A stretch of 64,000 nt of DNA from an uncultured Collinsella sp. (GTDB taxonomy: Bacteria; Actinomycetota; Coriobacteriia; Coriobacteriales; Coriobacteriaceae). Shown piece after piece: positions 17,222 through 25,136 of this stretch. The stretch is taken from positions 1 through 64,000 of the forward strand of contig UREM01000006.1 in NCBI GenBank assembly GCA_900546775.1, given 5' to 3'. A program made the position numbers and the translations under genes. Position 1 is the first letter of the stretch; each line of letters opens with the position of its first letter. The notes beneath the pieces are model-generated. The model was given only the letters and a program-made list of their open reading frames with translations. It did no database searches and had not been told where the DNA came from.

Positions 17222-17237
17222 AGGTTAACGTTCACCC
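17222..17237. promoter_or_regulatory. Second uronate operator before the GH105 gene
   Basis: AGGTTAACGTTCACCC, 25 bp before the start codon; it differs from the consensus only in the left half. Confidence 0.6.
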
Positions 17238-17262
17238 ATCAATAACGTCAGAGGGGACAGCA

Positions 17263-18498
17263 ATGGGTTGCAATCAGATTCTGGACCGTTATATCGAGCA
17301 GTTGATCGAGACCTCTACGCCTCAGGCGCCGGCCTGGAACATCGAAAAGCTTCGCGCCGGCAAGGAGAACACCTGGAATTACATTGACGGCTGCATGATC
17401 AAGGCGCTCATCGAGCTGTACGAGATCACCGGCGAGCAGCGCTACCTGACCTTCGCCGACGACTATATCGACTTTTTTGTCCAGGATGACGGCACCATCA
17501 AGCATTACGATCCCCAGGAATACAACCTCGACAACGTCAATGCGGGCAAAACCCTCTACAAACTCTATGACTTGGTGGGCAAGCCCAAGTACCGTGCCGC
17601 CATGGACACGATCTATCGCCAGCTCGAGACCCAGCCGCGTACCAAAGAGGGTGTGTTTTGGCACAAGGCCGTCTATCCCAACCAGATCTGGCTCGACGGC
17701 ATGTACATGGCGCAGCCGTTCTACATGCAGTACGAGCTGAGCTTCCACAACCGCCGTGCCTGCTCGGATAGCTTCCATATGTTCCAGGTGGTGCACGACC
17801 TGATGCGCAACCCCCTCAACGGCCTGTACTATCACGCCTACGACGCGAGCCGCAAGCAGTTCTGGTGCGATCCCGTCACCGGCCTTTCGGCCAACTTCTG
17901 GCTGCGCGCCGAGGGCTGGTTCGCCATGGCGCTCATCGATACCTGGGAGCTCATGCCGCCCTCGATGTCGGCCGAGAAGGACGAGATCCGCAAGATGTTC
18001 CACGACCTGATCGACGCCATGCTGCCGTATCAGGACGAGAAGACCGGTATGTGGCACCAGGTCATCAACCTGCCCAATATCGCCCCCAACTATCTGGAGG
18101 AGTCGGGCAGCGCCATCTTTGCCAACGCCATCATGAAGGGCGTGCGCCTGGGCGTGCTGGGCGAGCGCTACTACCAGTACGGCCGCCGTGCGTTTGACGG
18201 CATCTGCGACACGTGCCTGTCCGAGCGCGACGGACAGCTGGCGCTCGACAACATCTGCCTGGTGGCGGGTCTTGGCAACACCGCGCACCGCGAGGGCACG
18301 TTTGGCTACTACATGAGCGAGCCCGTCGTCAAAAACGACGCGAAGGGCGTGGCGCCGCTGGTGCTCGCCTATATCGAGACTATGCATCATGACAAGTTGG
18401 CCGGTAAGCGCGATCCGCTCGCCCCTTCGGGCGTGTGCTCCATCGATGACCCGTTTGGCGGCTACACGCCGGGCATCAATGCGTGCAAGGAGGTCTAG
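17263..18498 (+). CDS. GH105 unsaturated rhamnogalacturonyl/galacturonyl hydrolase
   Basis: GH105 enzymes (YteR/YesR type) remove the 4,5-unsaturated uronic acid at the non-reducing end of pectin-lyase products in the cytoplasm. The 411-residue product has an alpha/alpha-barrel pattern with a conserved acidic segment WLDGMYMAQPFY, where the Asp acts by hydrating the double bond, plus FWLRAEGWFAMALIDTWE and MWHQVINLPNIAPNYLEESGSAIFANA. Its presence implies that the organism meets lyase-generated oligomers, and it supplies the substrate for the RpiB-like and KduD-like enzymes encoded downstream. Its promoter carries two uronate operators. AGAGGGGAC precedes the ATG. Confidence 0.9.
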   Translation: MGCNQILDRYIEQLIETSTPQAPAWNIEKLRAGKENTWNYIDGCMIKALIELYEITGEQRYLTFADDYIDFFVQDDGTIKHYDPQEYNLDNVNAGKTLYKLYDLVGKPKYRAAMDTIYRQLETQPRTKEGVFWHKAVYPNQIWLDGMYMAQPFYMQYELSFHNRRACSDSFHMFQVVHDLMRNPLNGLYYHAYDASRKQFWCDPVTGLSANFWLRAEGWFAMALIDTWELMPPSMSAEKDEIRKMFHDLIDAMLPYQDEKTGMWHQVINLPNIAPNYLEESGSAIFANAIMKGVRLGVLGERYYQYGRRAFDGICDTCLSERDGQLALDNICLVAGLGNTAHREGTFGYYMSEPVVKNDAKGVAPLVLAYIETMHHDKLAGKRDPLAPSGVCSIDDPFGGYTPGINACKEV

Positions 18499-18500
18499 GC

Positions 18501-19418
18501 ATGGCGCAGTCGAAAGGCGCGCTGAGCGTCGGTGTGCGCCTGCACGACCTGCCCGAGGGTACGGTCGAGGAGCGCATTCGCATGGCAGGCAAACTGGGTT
18601 TCTCGTGCGTTCAGCTGCCGAGCAAAGTACTCTACAAGTCCTTTGGCATTAACCGTTCCGGCCTTACGCACGAACTCGCCGACCATCTGCGCGAGGTGCT
18701 CGACACCAACGGCGTGCAGGTGGCGGTGCTCGGCTGCTATAAAAACCTGGCAACGCCCGATCAGAATCAACTGGTGGATACCTATGCCGAGTACGAGGCG
18801 TGCCTGAGGTTCGCGCGCTGGCTTGGGGGCTGTCCGGTGGGGACCGAGACGGGGCGCCCTAACGCGCGGAACAAGATGGCCGATGACCGTTTTTCGGCCG
18901 CTGCGCTCGATAGGTTTTGCAAAGGACTCGCACGCGTGTGCTCGATGGCCGAAAAGGAGGGCGGCGAGCTTCTGATCGAGCCCGGTTGGAACGAGATCGT
19001 CAATACGCCCGAGCGCTGCCGCGAGGTTCTGGAGCGCGTTTCAAGCACCGCACTCGGCGTGATCTACGATCCGGTGTCGCTGCTGCACCCCGCGATCGTC
19101 GGTGAGGCTTCCGAGCAGGTGTCGCGCATGTTGCACCTGTGCGGCAGCAAGATTCGCGTGCTGCATGCCAAGGACTACGAGATCGTATACAACGAGGACC
19201 AGGATGGCTGGTGCGATGGCTCGGGCTCTCGTTTGGTATGCCACGGCGCCTGCACGTGCGGAAACTTTGATTTTGAGGCCATTGCCGCCTGGGCAGCCGC
19301 CGCGCGACCGGGCATTATGACCGTTATCGAGAACAGCACACCGTCCACGGTCGAGCGTTCGCGCGACGAGTTGCTGTGCATGGGCCGCAGCGTGATGTGC
19401 GAGCACGTGATTCTGTAA
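18501..19418 (+). CDS. TIM-barrel sugar isomerase/epimerase-like protein
   Basis: A 305-residue protein of the AP-endonuclease-2/xylose-isomerase-like TIM-barrel group. The pattern EPGWNEIVNTPERC, VIYDPVSLLHP, VLHAKDYE and a late VIENSTP gives the acidic and His residues usually used to bind a divalent metal. The family includes hexulose and inosose epimerases, and the substrate cannot be told from sequence. It starts 2 bp after the GH105 stop, with AAGGAGG inside the end of that gene, so the two are translationally linked. A role in rearranging a uronate-derived keto sugar is inferred. Confidence 0.75.
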   Translation: MAQSKGALSVGVRLHDLPEGTVEERIRMAGKLGFSCVQLPSKVLYKSFGINRSGLTHELADHLREVLDTNGVQVAVLGCYKNLATPDQNQLVDTYAEYEACLRFARWLGGCPVGTETGRPNARNKMADDRFSAAALDRFCKGLARVCSMAEKEGGELLIEPGWNEIVNTPERCREVLERVSSTALGVIYDPVSLLHPAIVGEASEQVSRMLHLCGSKIRVLHAKDYEIVYNEDQDGWCDGSGSRLVCHGACTCGNFDFEAIAAWAAAARPGIMTVIENSTPSTVERSRDELLCMGRSVMCEHVIL

Positions 19419-19468
19419 CGAAGCAGGTTGGCGAAAGAGATTGTCGTAGAGGTCCAGGAGAGGAACCG

Positions 19469-20686
19469 ATGGCTATTCATATTGTTGAGGAAGCGAACCG
19501 TTGCCTTGGGTGCAAGAAGGCGTTCTGCCAGCTTAAAGGCTGCCCGGTGCAGACGCCTATTCCGCAGGTCATTGACTTGTTCAAGCAGCGTCGTCTGGAA
19601 GAGGCAGGTGAGCTGCTGTTCCAGAACAACCCCATGAGCGCGGTCTGCTCCATGATCTGCAACCATTCGGGTCAGTGCGAGGGCGCGTGCATCCAGGGCC
19701 GCAAGGGTGCGCCGGTGCACTTCTCGAGCATCGAGAACTATATCTCGACTGCGTATTTGGATCGTAGGGAGTGGAAGCCTGCGCCGTCGTGCGGCAAGCA
19801 GGTTGCCGTGGTCGGTTCCGGTCCTGCCGGCATTACCGTGGCCATTAAGATGGCCCAGCTGGGCTGTGCCGTCACGGTGTTTGAACAGCGCCCCGAGATC
19901 GGCGGCGTGCTGGAGTACGGCATCCCCGAGTTTCGCCTGCCCCGTGCTCTCGTGCAAAAGTACCGTCACGTGATGTGCTCGCTTGGCGTGCGCGTCCGTC
20001 CCTCGACCACCATCGGTGGCGCGCTGCATATCGACGACCTGCTGCGCGACGGCTACGATGCGGTCTTTGTCGGTACCGGTACCTGGCGCGCCCGCAAGCT
20101 GGGTATTCCCGGCGAGTCGCGTGGCAACGTACTGTTTGGTATCGATTACCTGGTCGATCCCACGAGCGTGGCGATCGGTCAGAACGTGGCGGTTATCGGC
20201 GCTGGCAACGTGGCCATGGATGTTGCCCGTACGGCCCTGCGCTCGGGCGCTCGCAAGGTTACCGTGTATGCCCGATCGCGCCATATCTCGGCCATCGATG
20301 ACGAGGTGGAGCTGACCGAGCTTGACGGTGCCGAGATCGTGCGCGGCAAGGCGATCTGCGCCATCGACGATAACGGTCCGGTGTTCGAGACGGCTATCTT
20401 TGACGAGGACAACAACGTGGTGGGCTACGAGGAAGAGCTTGACCATGTGCCCGCCGACACGGTTGTGATTGCGGCTTCGCAGGTGCCCAAAGACAAGCTC
20501 GTGCTTACAACGGGTGGTCTGGAGACCGACCATCGCGGTCTTCTTTCGGTCGATGAGTGCGGTATGACCACCGTGCCGGGTGTCTTTGCCGCCGGGGACG
20601 TGGTCAACGGTCCGCTCACCGTGGTCCATGCCGTGGCCGGCGCCAAGCTTGCCGTCGAAGGCATGACCAGCTACCTGGGCCTCTAA
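19469..20686 (+). CDS. GltD-like NAD(P)-dependent oxidoreductase
   Basis: A 405-residue flavoprotein related to the glutamate synthase small subunit and to PreT. It has an N-terminal cysteine-rich region for 4Fe-4S clusters (CLGCKKAFCQLKGCPVQTP; then CSMICNHSGQCEGACIQG), an FAD-binding GSGPAGIT motif (about residue 115) and an NAD(P)-binding GAGNVAMD motif (about 245). No GltB-type large subunit is nearby, so it probably passes electrons to another partner, with the flavin reductase encoded next being the obvious candidate. The start at 19469 follows CAGGAGAGG; the longer reading from 19376 overlaps the previous gene. Confidence 0.8.
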   Translation: MAIHIVEEANRCLGCKKAFCQLKGCPVQTPIPQVIDLFKQRRLEEAGELLFQNNPMSAVCSMICNHSGQCEGACIQGRKGAPVHFSSIENYISTAYLDRREWKPAPSCGKQVAVVGSGPAGITVAIKMAQLGCAVTVFEQRPEIGGVLEYGIPEFRLPRALVQKYRHVMCSLGVRVRPSTTIGGALHIDDLLRDGYDAVFVGTGTWRARKLGIPGESRGNVLFGIDYLVDPTSVAIGQNVAVIGAGNVAMDVARTALRSGARKVTVYARSRHISAIDDEVELTELDGAEIVRGKAICAIDDNGPVFETAIFDEDNNVVGYEEELDHVPADTVVIAASQVPKDKLVLTTGGLETDHRGLLSVDECGMTTVPGVFAAGDVVNGPLTVVHAVAGAKLAVEGMTSYLGL

Positions 20687-20701
20687 CTCATCCCACCCAT
20701 C

Positions 20702-20773
20702 AGTTGCGGTGAAATACGGACTGTTTTGGCTGTCAGAAGCCTCATCTACTCCGTATTCCACCGCAACTTTTTT
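20702..20773 (+). terminator. Terminator of the repeated TTGCGGTGAAATA family
   Basis: AGTTGCGGTGAAATACGGA (20702-20720) pairs with 20750-20768 with one G-T pair, followed by six T. A close relative is at 28470-28532. Confidence 0.75.
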
Positions 20774-20884
20774 GTGGGTCGAGTAAAAGCCGGGGGAGCG
20801 CTCACGGTCGGGCATTGCGCGGTTACTGCTACGATAGGTAGGTCAGCAACTGCCGCCGAGCGGCTCAAACGAAAGGAAGCCTGC

Positions 20885-22834
20885 ATGGAGTCCTCCTCCT
20901 ACCCGATGCTCTTTAGCCCGATCAAGGTCGGTACGACCGAGGTCAAGAACCGCGTCTTTATGCCGCCGGTGTCCACCAACCTGGCCGATCACGGCTATGT
21001 GACCGACGATTTGGTCGATCATTACCGCGCCCGTGCCAAGGGCGGCGTGGGCCTGATCATCACCGAGGTCGTGACGGTCGAGCCCACCTATACCTATCTG
21101 CCGGGTGACATGTGCTGCTACGACGACACGTTTATCCCCGGCTGGGAAAAGCTCGCCGCCGCCGTCCACGAGTACGGCTGCAAGATCATGCCGCAGCTCT
21201 TCCACCCCGCCTACATGGCCTTTAACATTCCGGGCACGCCGCGCCTCATCGCCCCGTCCTTTGTGGGCCCGTCCTATGCCCGCGAGGCGCCGCGCCCCAT
21301 CACGGTTGATGAGATCCACGAGCTCACGCATCAGTTCGGCGACGCAGCCGTGCGTATGCAGAAGGCCGGCGTCGACGGCGTTGAGGTCCATGCGGCGCAC
21401 GCCCACGGCATGCTCGGCGGCTTTTTGACCCCGCTCTACAACAAGCGTACCGACGAGTACGGCGGCTCGCTCGACGCCCGCATGCGCTTCTTGCTCGAGG
21501 TCGTCGCCGAGATTCGCGAGCGCTGCGGCAAGGACTTTATCATCGACGTCCGTATCTCGGGCGATGAGTACACCGATGGCGGCCTGACCCTCAACGACAT
21601 GATCTATGTCTCGCGTCGCCTGGAGAAGGCTGGTGTCGACATGATCCACGTGTCGGGCGGCACCACTATCAAGCGCGGCTCTGCGATTCCCGCCGCCGGT
21701 ACCCAGCAGGCCTCGCATGCCGCATGCTCGCGCGAGATCAAAAAGCACGTGAACATTCCTGTCGCCACCGTCGGCCGCATCAACGAGGCCTGGATCGCCG
21801 AGGAGCTGATCGAGGACGGCGCCGCCGACATCTGCATGATGGGCCGCGCCAATCTGTGCGATGCCGAGTTCTGCAACAAGGCAGCCGCCGGCAACGCCGA
21901 CGACATCCGCCCCTGCATTGGCTGCCTGCGCTGCCTGAACGGCATTATGTTCGGCAAGCGCATCTCCTGCACCGTCAACCCGGACGTGGAGCGCGATGAG
22001 GCCGGCTATGAGCCTGCCGCCGAGGCCAAGAACGTGCTCGTTGTGGGCGCCGGTCCCGCGGGCATGGAGGCAGCCTACATTGCCGCCAAGCGCGGCCACA
22101 ACGTGGTGCTCGTGGATAAGCAGGACGAACCGGGCGGCGAGATGCGCATCGCGGCCGTTCCGCCGGCAAAGCAGGAACTCACCCGCGTGATCAAGTATCA
22201 GTACCGTCGCTTGGCCGAGGCAGGCGTCACGTGCGTCTTTGGTACCGAGCTTTCGGCCGAGGACATTCAGCGCGACTACGCGGGCTACGAGGTTGTCCTG
22301 GCCTACGGCGCCGAACCCATCGCTCCGGCCTTCATGCAGGGCTTTAAGCAGGTTATGACGGCCGACGACCTGCTGGGCGGCAAGGCTTTCCCGGGCAAGA
22401 AGATCGTCATCGTGGGCGGCGGTACCGTTGGCTGCGAGACGGCCGATTACCTGGCCCCGTTGGTCAACGACCTGTCGCCGGCCAACCGCGATGTCACCGT
22501 TATCGAGATGACCAAGACGCTCGCCGCCAACGAGGGCGGTGCCGGTCGCGCGGTGCTCATCACGCGCATGCTCTCCAAGGGCGTTCACGTGCTGACCGAG
22601 GCCAAGGTGACCGAGATCACCGAGGACACCATCAGTTACGAAAAGGACGGCGAGGTCCACACTATCGCCGATGCCGACACGCTGGTGCTTGCCATGGGCT
22701 ATCGCCCCAACACCAAGCTTGCCGATGACCTTGCCGCTGCCGGCGTTGCCACCCACGTGCTGGGCGATGCCCAAAAGTGCGGTAACATCCGCGACGCCAT
22801 CGGCGACGGCTACAAGGTCGCCTGCGAGCTGTAG
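20885..22834 (+). CDS. NADH:flavin oxidoreductase of the 2,4-dienoyl-CoA reductase/2-enoate reductase type
   Basis: A 649-residue protein with three parts: an FMN TIM barrel of the old yellow enzyme family (HAAHAHGMLGGFLTPLYNKRTDEYGGS), a 4Fe-4S cysteine cluster (CIGCLRCLNG...ISCTVNP) and C-terminal FAD (GAGPAGMEAAY) and NADH (GGGTVGCETADYL) domains. This is the layout of FadH, enoate reductases and BaiCD/BaiH. It would reduce an activated C=C bond; the substrate is unknown. The position next to the GltD-like gene and inside the uronate region suggests action on an unsaturated sugar-acid derivative or an aromatic acid ester-linked to pectin, both speculative. AAAGGAAG precedes the start. Confidence 0.82.
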   Translation: MESSSYPMLFSPIKVGTTEVKNRVFMPPVSTNLADHGYVTDDLVDHYRARAKGGVGLIITEVVTVEPTYTYLPGDMCCYDDTFIPGWEKLAAAVHEYGCKIMPQLFHPAYMAFNIPGTPRLIAPSFVGPSYAREAPRPITVDEIHELTHQFGDAAVRMQKAGVDGVEVHAAHAHGMLGGFLTPLYNKRTDEYGGSLDARMRFLLEVVAEIRERCGKDFIIDVRISGDEYTDGGLTLNDMIYVSRRLEKAGVDMIHVSGGTTIKRGSAIPAAGTQQASHAACSREIKKHVNIPVATVGRINEAWIAEELIEDGAADICMMGRANLCDAEFCNKAAAGNADDIRPCIGCLRCLNGIMFGKRISCTVNPDVERDEAGYEPAAEAKNVLVVGAGPAGMEAAYIAAKRGHNVVLVDKQDEPGGEMRIAAVPPAKQELTRVIKYQYRRLAEAGVTCVFGTELSAEDIQRDYAGYEVVLAYGAEPIAPAFMQGFKQVMTADDLLGGKAFPGKKIVIVGGGTVGCETADYLAPLVNDLSPANRDVTVIEMTKTLAANEGGAGRAVLITRMLSKGVHVLTEAKVTEITEDTISYEKDGEVHTIADADTLVLAMGYRPNTKLADDLAAAGVATHVLGDAQKCGNIRDAIGDGYKVACEL

Positions 22835-22890
22835 GCTCTTGGCAAATAGGGGAGCGGCCGCCTTGCGGTGGCTCAAGCGATAGCAATCAA

Positions 22891-22932
22891 AAAAGGCGCC
22901 GCGACACATGGATTGTCGCGGCGCCTTTTGCT
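22891..22932. terminator. Bidirectional terminator between convergent genes
   Basis: AAAAGGCGCCGCGACA and TGTCGCGGCGCCTTTT are perfect 16-nt arms around a 7-nt loop. Flanking A and T runs allow termination in both directions, for the flavin reductase and the RpiB-like gene. Confidence 0.9.
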
Positions 22933-22971
22933 TGGCGGTTTGTTGGGGGTCGGTGCGCCCCGTGGGCCTTA

Positions 22972-23613
22972 TTACAGGCCCAAGATCTCCTTGACCTTGG
23001 CGATGATGGCCTCGTCGGTGGCGTTGGCAAAGAAGTACTCCTGGAAGTGCTCACCAGCGAGGGCGCCCTTCACCAGATCCTGATCGATCTCGCCCAGGAC
23101 GTCGACGAGCGGACGCATGGTCACAGCGCGCACGCCGTCGAGGATCTTCTTGTTGCGCTGCTCGGGCTCAACGCGCTCGGCGGGGTAGCCGTTGCCCGAG
23201 CCAAAGCCAAAGAGCTTCTCGAAGGTGTACTCGAGGTTGAGCTCCTGGCCCCAGCCGTTCTTGAGGGCGAAGGGCATGGCGACGGCGTTGCCATCGTTGA
23301 CCTGGGCAAAGGTGTAGGCGTCGAGCGGGTCGGCAACATGGCCGCACAGCACGCCGGGGAAGGAGTTGCAGGCGAGCATAGCGCCCTCGCCGGTGCCGCA
23401 GCCGGTCACGACGTAGTCGGCGGCGCCGGAGTTGAGCAGCACGGCGGCAAGGATGCCGTTCTGCACGTAGGTGAGGGGCTTGGAGTCGGCGTCGGCATAC
23501 ATGCCATAGTTAAAGACGGTGTGCCCCATGGGCTCGACAACCTTCTTAAGGGCAGCCTCGATCATAGGGTTCTTGGAGTTCTGAGAATTCTCGTTGATTA
23601 GAGCGATCTTCAT
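22972..23613 (-). CDS. RpiB/LacA/LacB family isomerase, probable unsaturated-uronate isomerase (DhuI-like)
   Basis: A 213-residue sugar isomerase of the RpiB fold (MKIALINENSQNSKN start, then CGTGEGAMLACNSFPGVLCGHV around the active-site Cys and the GTGEG loop). In other bacteria an RpiB-like isomerase, DhuI, replaces the cupin KduI in turning 4-deoxy-5-threo-hexosulose-uronate into 3-deoxy-glycero-2,5-hexodiulosonate, paired with an SDR reductase (DhuD/KduD). Here the next upstream gene on the same strand is exactly such an SDR, so this role is likely. The start at 23613 is set by AAAGG 14 bp upstream and the conserved first strand. Confidence 0.75.
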   Translation of the reverse strand: MKIALINENSQNSKNPMIEAALKKVVEPMGHTVFNYGMYADADSKPLTYVQNGILAAVLLNSGAADYVVTGCGTGEGAMLACNSFPGVLCGHVADPLDAYTFAQVNDGNAVAMPFALKNGWGQELNLEYTFEKLFGFGSGNGYPAERVEPEQRNKKILDGVRAVTMRPLVDVLGEIDQDLVKGALAGEHFQEYFFANATDEAIIAKVKEILGL

Positions 23614-23774
23614 TTGAGTTAACCTTTCAACTAAATCTTCCAGTTTTTTGTTTCTGTGCGCGGGCGGCGGCAAAGCCAACCCGCGATGAGCTATACGGGC
23701 GGTCGGCAGTTAAGTCTGTCGCGAGTTCCGCACAAACCGAAGCGCCTGTGTTGGCTGGTGCGTGACGGTGGCGA

Positions 23775-23874
23775 GGGCGCGCGGAGTGCGGCAGATTGGC
23801 GTGAAAGAGGAGCGAAGCGTACTTCGGTACGCGAGCGACGGTTTGAGCGCCAAGGTGCCGTGCTCCGCGCGGCC
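23775..23874. repeat. 100-bp imperfect hairpin between kduD and the isomerase gene
   Basis: Outer arms 23775-23801 and 23848-23874 match at 22 of 27 positions; an inner stem GCGTAC-TTCG-GTACGC lies at 23817-23832. It begins just after the kduD stop codon on the minus strand. It may be an mRNA-stabilising or attenuating structure, or a palindromic repeat element. Confidence 0.5.
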
Positions 23875-23879
23875 GCAGC

Positions 23880-24689
23880 CTATTGCGGCTGTTTGCCGAT
23901 GTAGGCGAGGATGCCGCCGTCCACGTACAGAATGTGCCCGTTGACGAAGTTCGATGCATCGGAAGCCAGGAACACGGCGGGCCCCTTCAGGTCCTCGGGC
24001 GTGCCCCAACGGGCTGCCGGTGTCTTGGCAATGATGAACTGGTCAAACGGGTGGCGGCTGCCGTCGGGCTGCGTCTCGCGCAGCGGTGCGGTCTGCGGCG
24101 TGGCGATGTAGCCCGGCCCAATGCCGTTGCACTGGATATTGGCCTCGCCAAACTCGGAGCAGATGTTTTTGGTGAGCATCTTGAGTCCGCCCTTGGCGGC
24201 GGCATAGCCGGCGATGGTCTCGCGGCCGAGCTCGCTCATCATGGAGCAGATGTTGATGATCTTGCCGTGACCCTTGGCGATCATGCCCGGCAGACAGGCC
24301 TTGGACACGATAAACGGGGCGTTGAGGTCGATATCGACGACGCGACGGAAGTCCTCGGCACTCATGTCGAGCATCGGCGTGCGCTGGATGACGCCGGCGT
24401 TGTTGACCAGGATGTCGGGCGTGGTGCCAAAATCGGCCTCGATCTTGGCGATGAGCTCGGCGACGACGGCCTCGTCGGTGACGTCGGCAACATAGCCGTG
24501 AGCATCAAAGCCCAGCTCGCGGTAGTGCTTCTCGGCCTCGGCGACTTTGTCGGCGTGACGGGCGTTAAAGGCGATTCTGGCGCCGGCTTCGCCGAGTGCC
24601 TCGGCCATGGCCATGCCGATGCCATAAGTGGCGCCGGTCACGAGCGCGACCTTGCCGTCTAGGCGGAAGCTGTCCATAAGGTTAGACAT
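23880..24689 (-). CDS. kduD: Short-chain dehydrogenase, KduD/DhuD-like
   Basis: KduD reduces 3-deoxy-glycero-2,5-hexodiulosonate to KDG with NAD(P)H. The 269-residue SDR has the Rossmann motif TGATYGIG (about residues 18-25), NNAG, catalytic Ser and Tyr-x-x-x-Lys in the segment MMSELGRETIAGYAAAKGG, and a KduD-like C-terminal part (GPAVFLASDASNFVNGHILYVDGG). Paired with the RpiB-like isomerase it completes the unsaturated uronate route to KDG. AAGGA precedes the start at 24689, and its promoter region has three uronate operator sites. Confidence 0.85.
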   Translation of the reverse strand: MSNLMDSFRLDGKVALVTGATYGIGMAMAEALGEAGARIAFNARHADKVAEAEKHYRELGFDAHGYVADVTDEAVVAELIAKIEADFGTTPDILVNNAGVIQRTPMLDMSAEDFRRVVDIDLNAPFIVSKACLPGMIAKGHGKIINICSMMSELGRETIAGYAAAKGGLKMLTKNICSEFGEANIQCNGIGPGYIATPQTAPLRETQPDGSRHPFDQFIIAKTPAARWGTPEDLKGPAVFLASDASNFVNGHILYVDGGILAYIGKQPQ

Positions 24690-24706
24690 TACAATCCTTC
24701 CAAAAG

Positions 24707-24826
24707 AAACGTTCATCTATATAAGTCTTGCTTCTATTACAAGTTCAGTATAGGAGAAGCGGAGGAATTAAAAGTCAGGTTTTCCTAGAATCAGGTGAAC
24801 GTTCACTTTTAAAAGGTGAACGGTTG
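24707..24826. promoter_or_regulatory. kduD promoter region with three uronate operator-like sites
   Basis: GAAACGTTCATCT (24707-24719), AGGTGAACGTTCACT (24793-24807) and the half-site AGGTGAACGG (24813-24822). They lie in the divergent gap between kduD (minus strand) and the AlbA-domain gene (plus strand), nearer kduD. Confidence 0.65.
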
Positions 24827-24965
24827 CAGCCGCTCGTCGCGATATCTGCTACATGGAGTAGCGCCCGTGCGCATCGCATTTCTCCTCTCATAGATGCGCG
24901 GCGCAAGAGGTCCCGAGTTCAACACGAGCTCGGGGCCTTTTTGTTTGGATTACGGACGCATTGCC

Positions 24966-25091
24966 GGACGAAAACACTATGCGTTTGGTAAATAGTCGTA
25001 TGAACGTGAAATTTGTATCTAGTTTCCGTACGCAAATAAGACGAAAACAGTTTGCGTCTGATTCTAAGCCGTACGCAAATGTTTTTCGTCT
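24966..25091. promoter_or_regulatory. Promoter and three 22-bp repeats upstream of the AlbA-domain gene
   Basis: Three copies of a 22-bp motif of form RGACGAAAACAnTnTGCGT lie at 24966-24987 (+), 25039-25060 (+) and 25070-25091 (-). The 12-mer CCGTACGCAAAT also occurs twice (25026, 25069). The third copy meets a -10 box TATAAT (25092-25097). This arrangement suggests an operator for autoregulation of the downstream gene. Confidence 0.6.
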
Positions 25092-25136
25092 TATAATACG
25101 GTTCAGATGAGCATGAAAAGGAGAAGGACCGTACGT

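Noticed and set aside
23640-23960. Short open frames between kduD and the isomerase gene
   Set aside because: They cross the long hairpin and the kduD end, lack ribosome sites, and have biased compositions.
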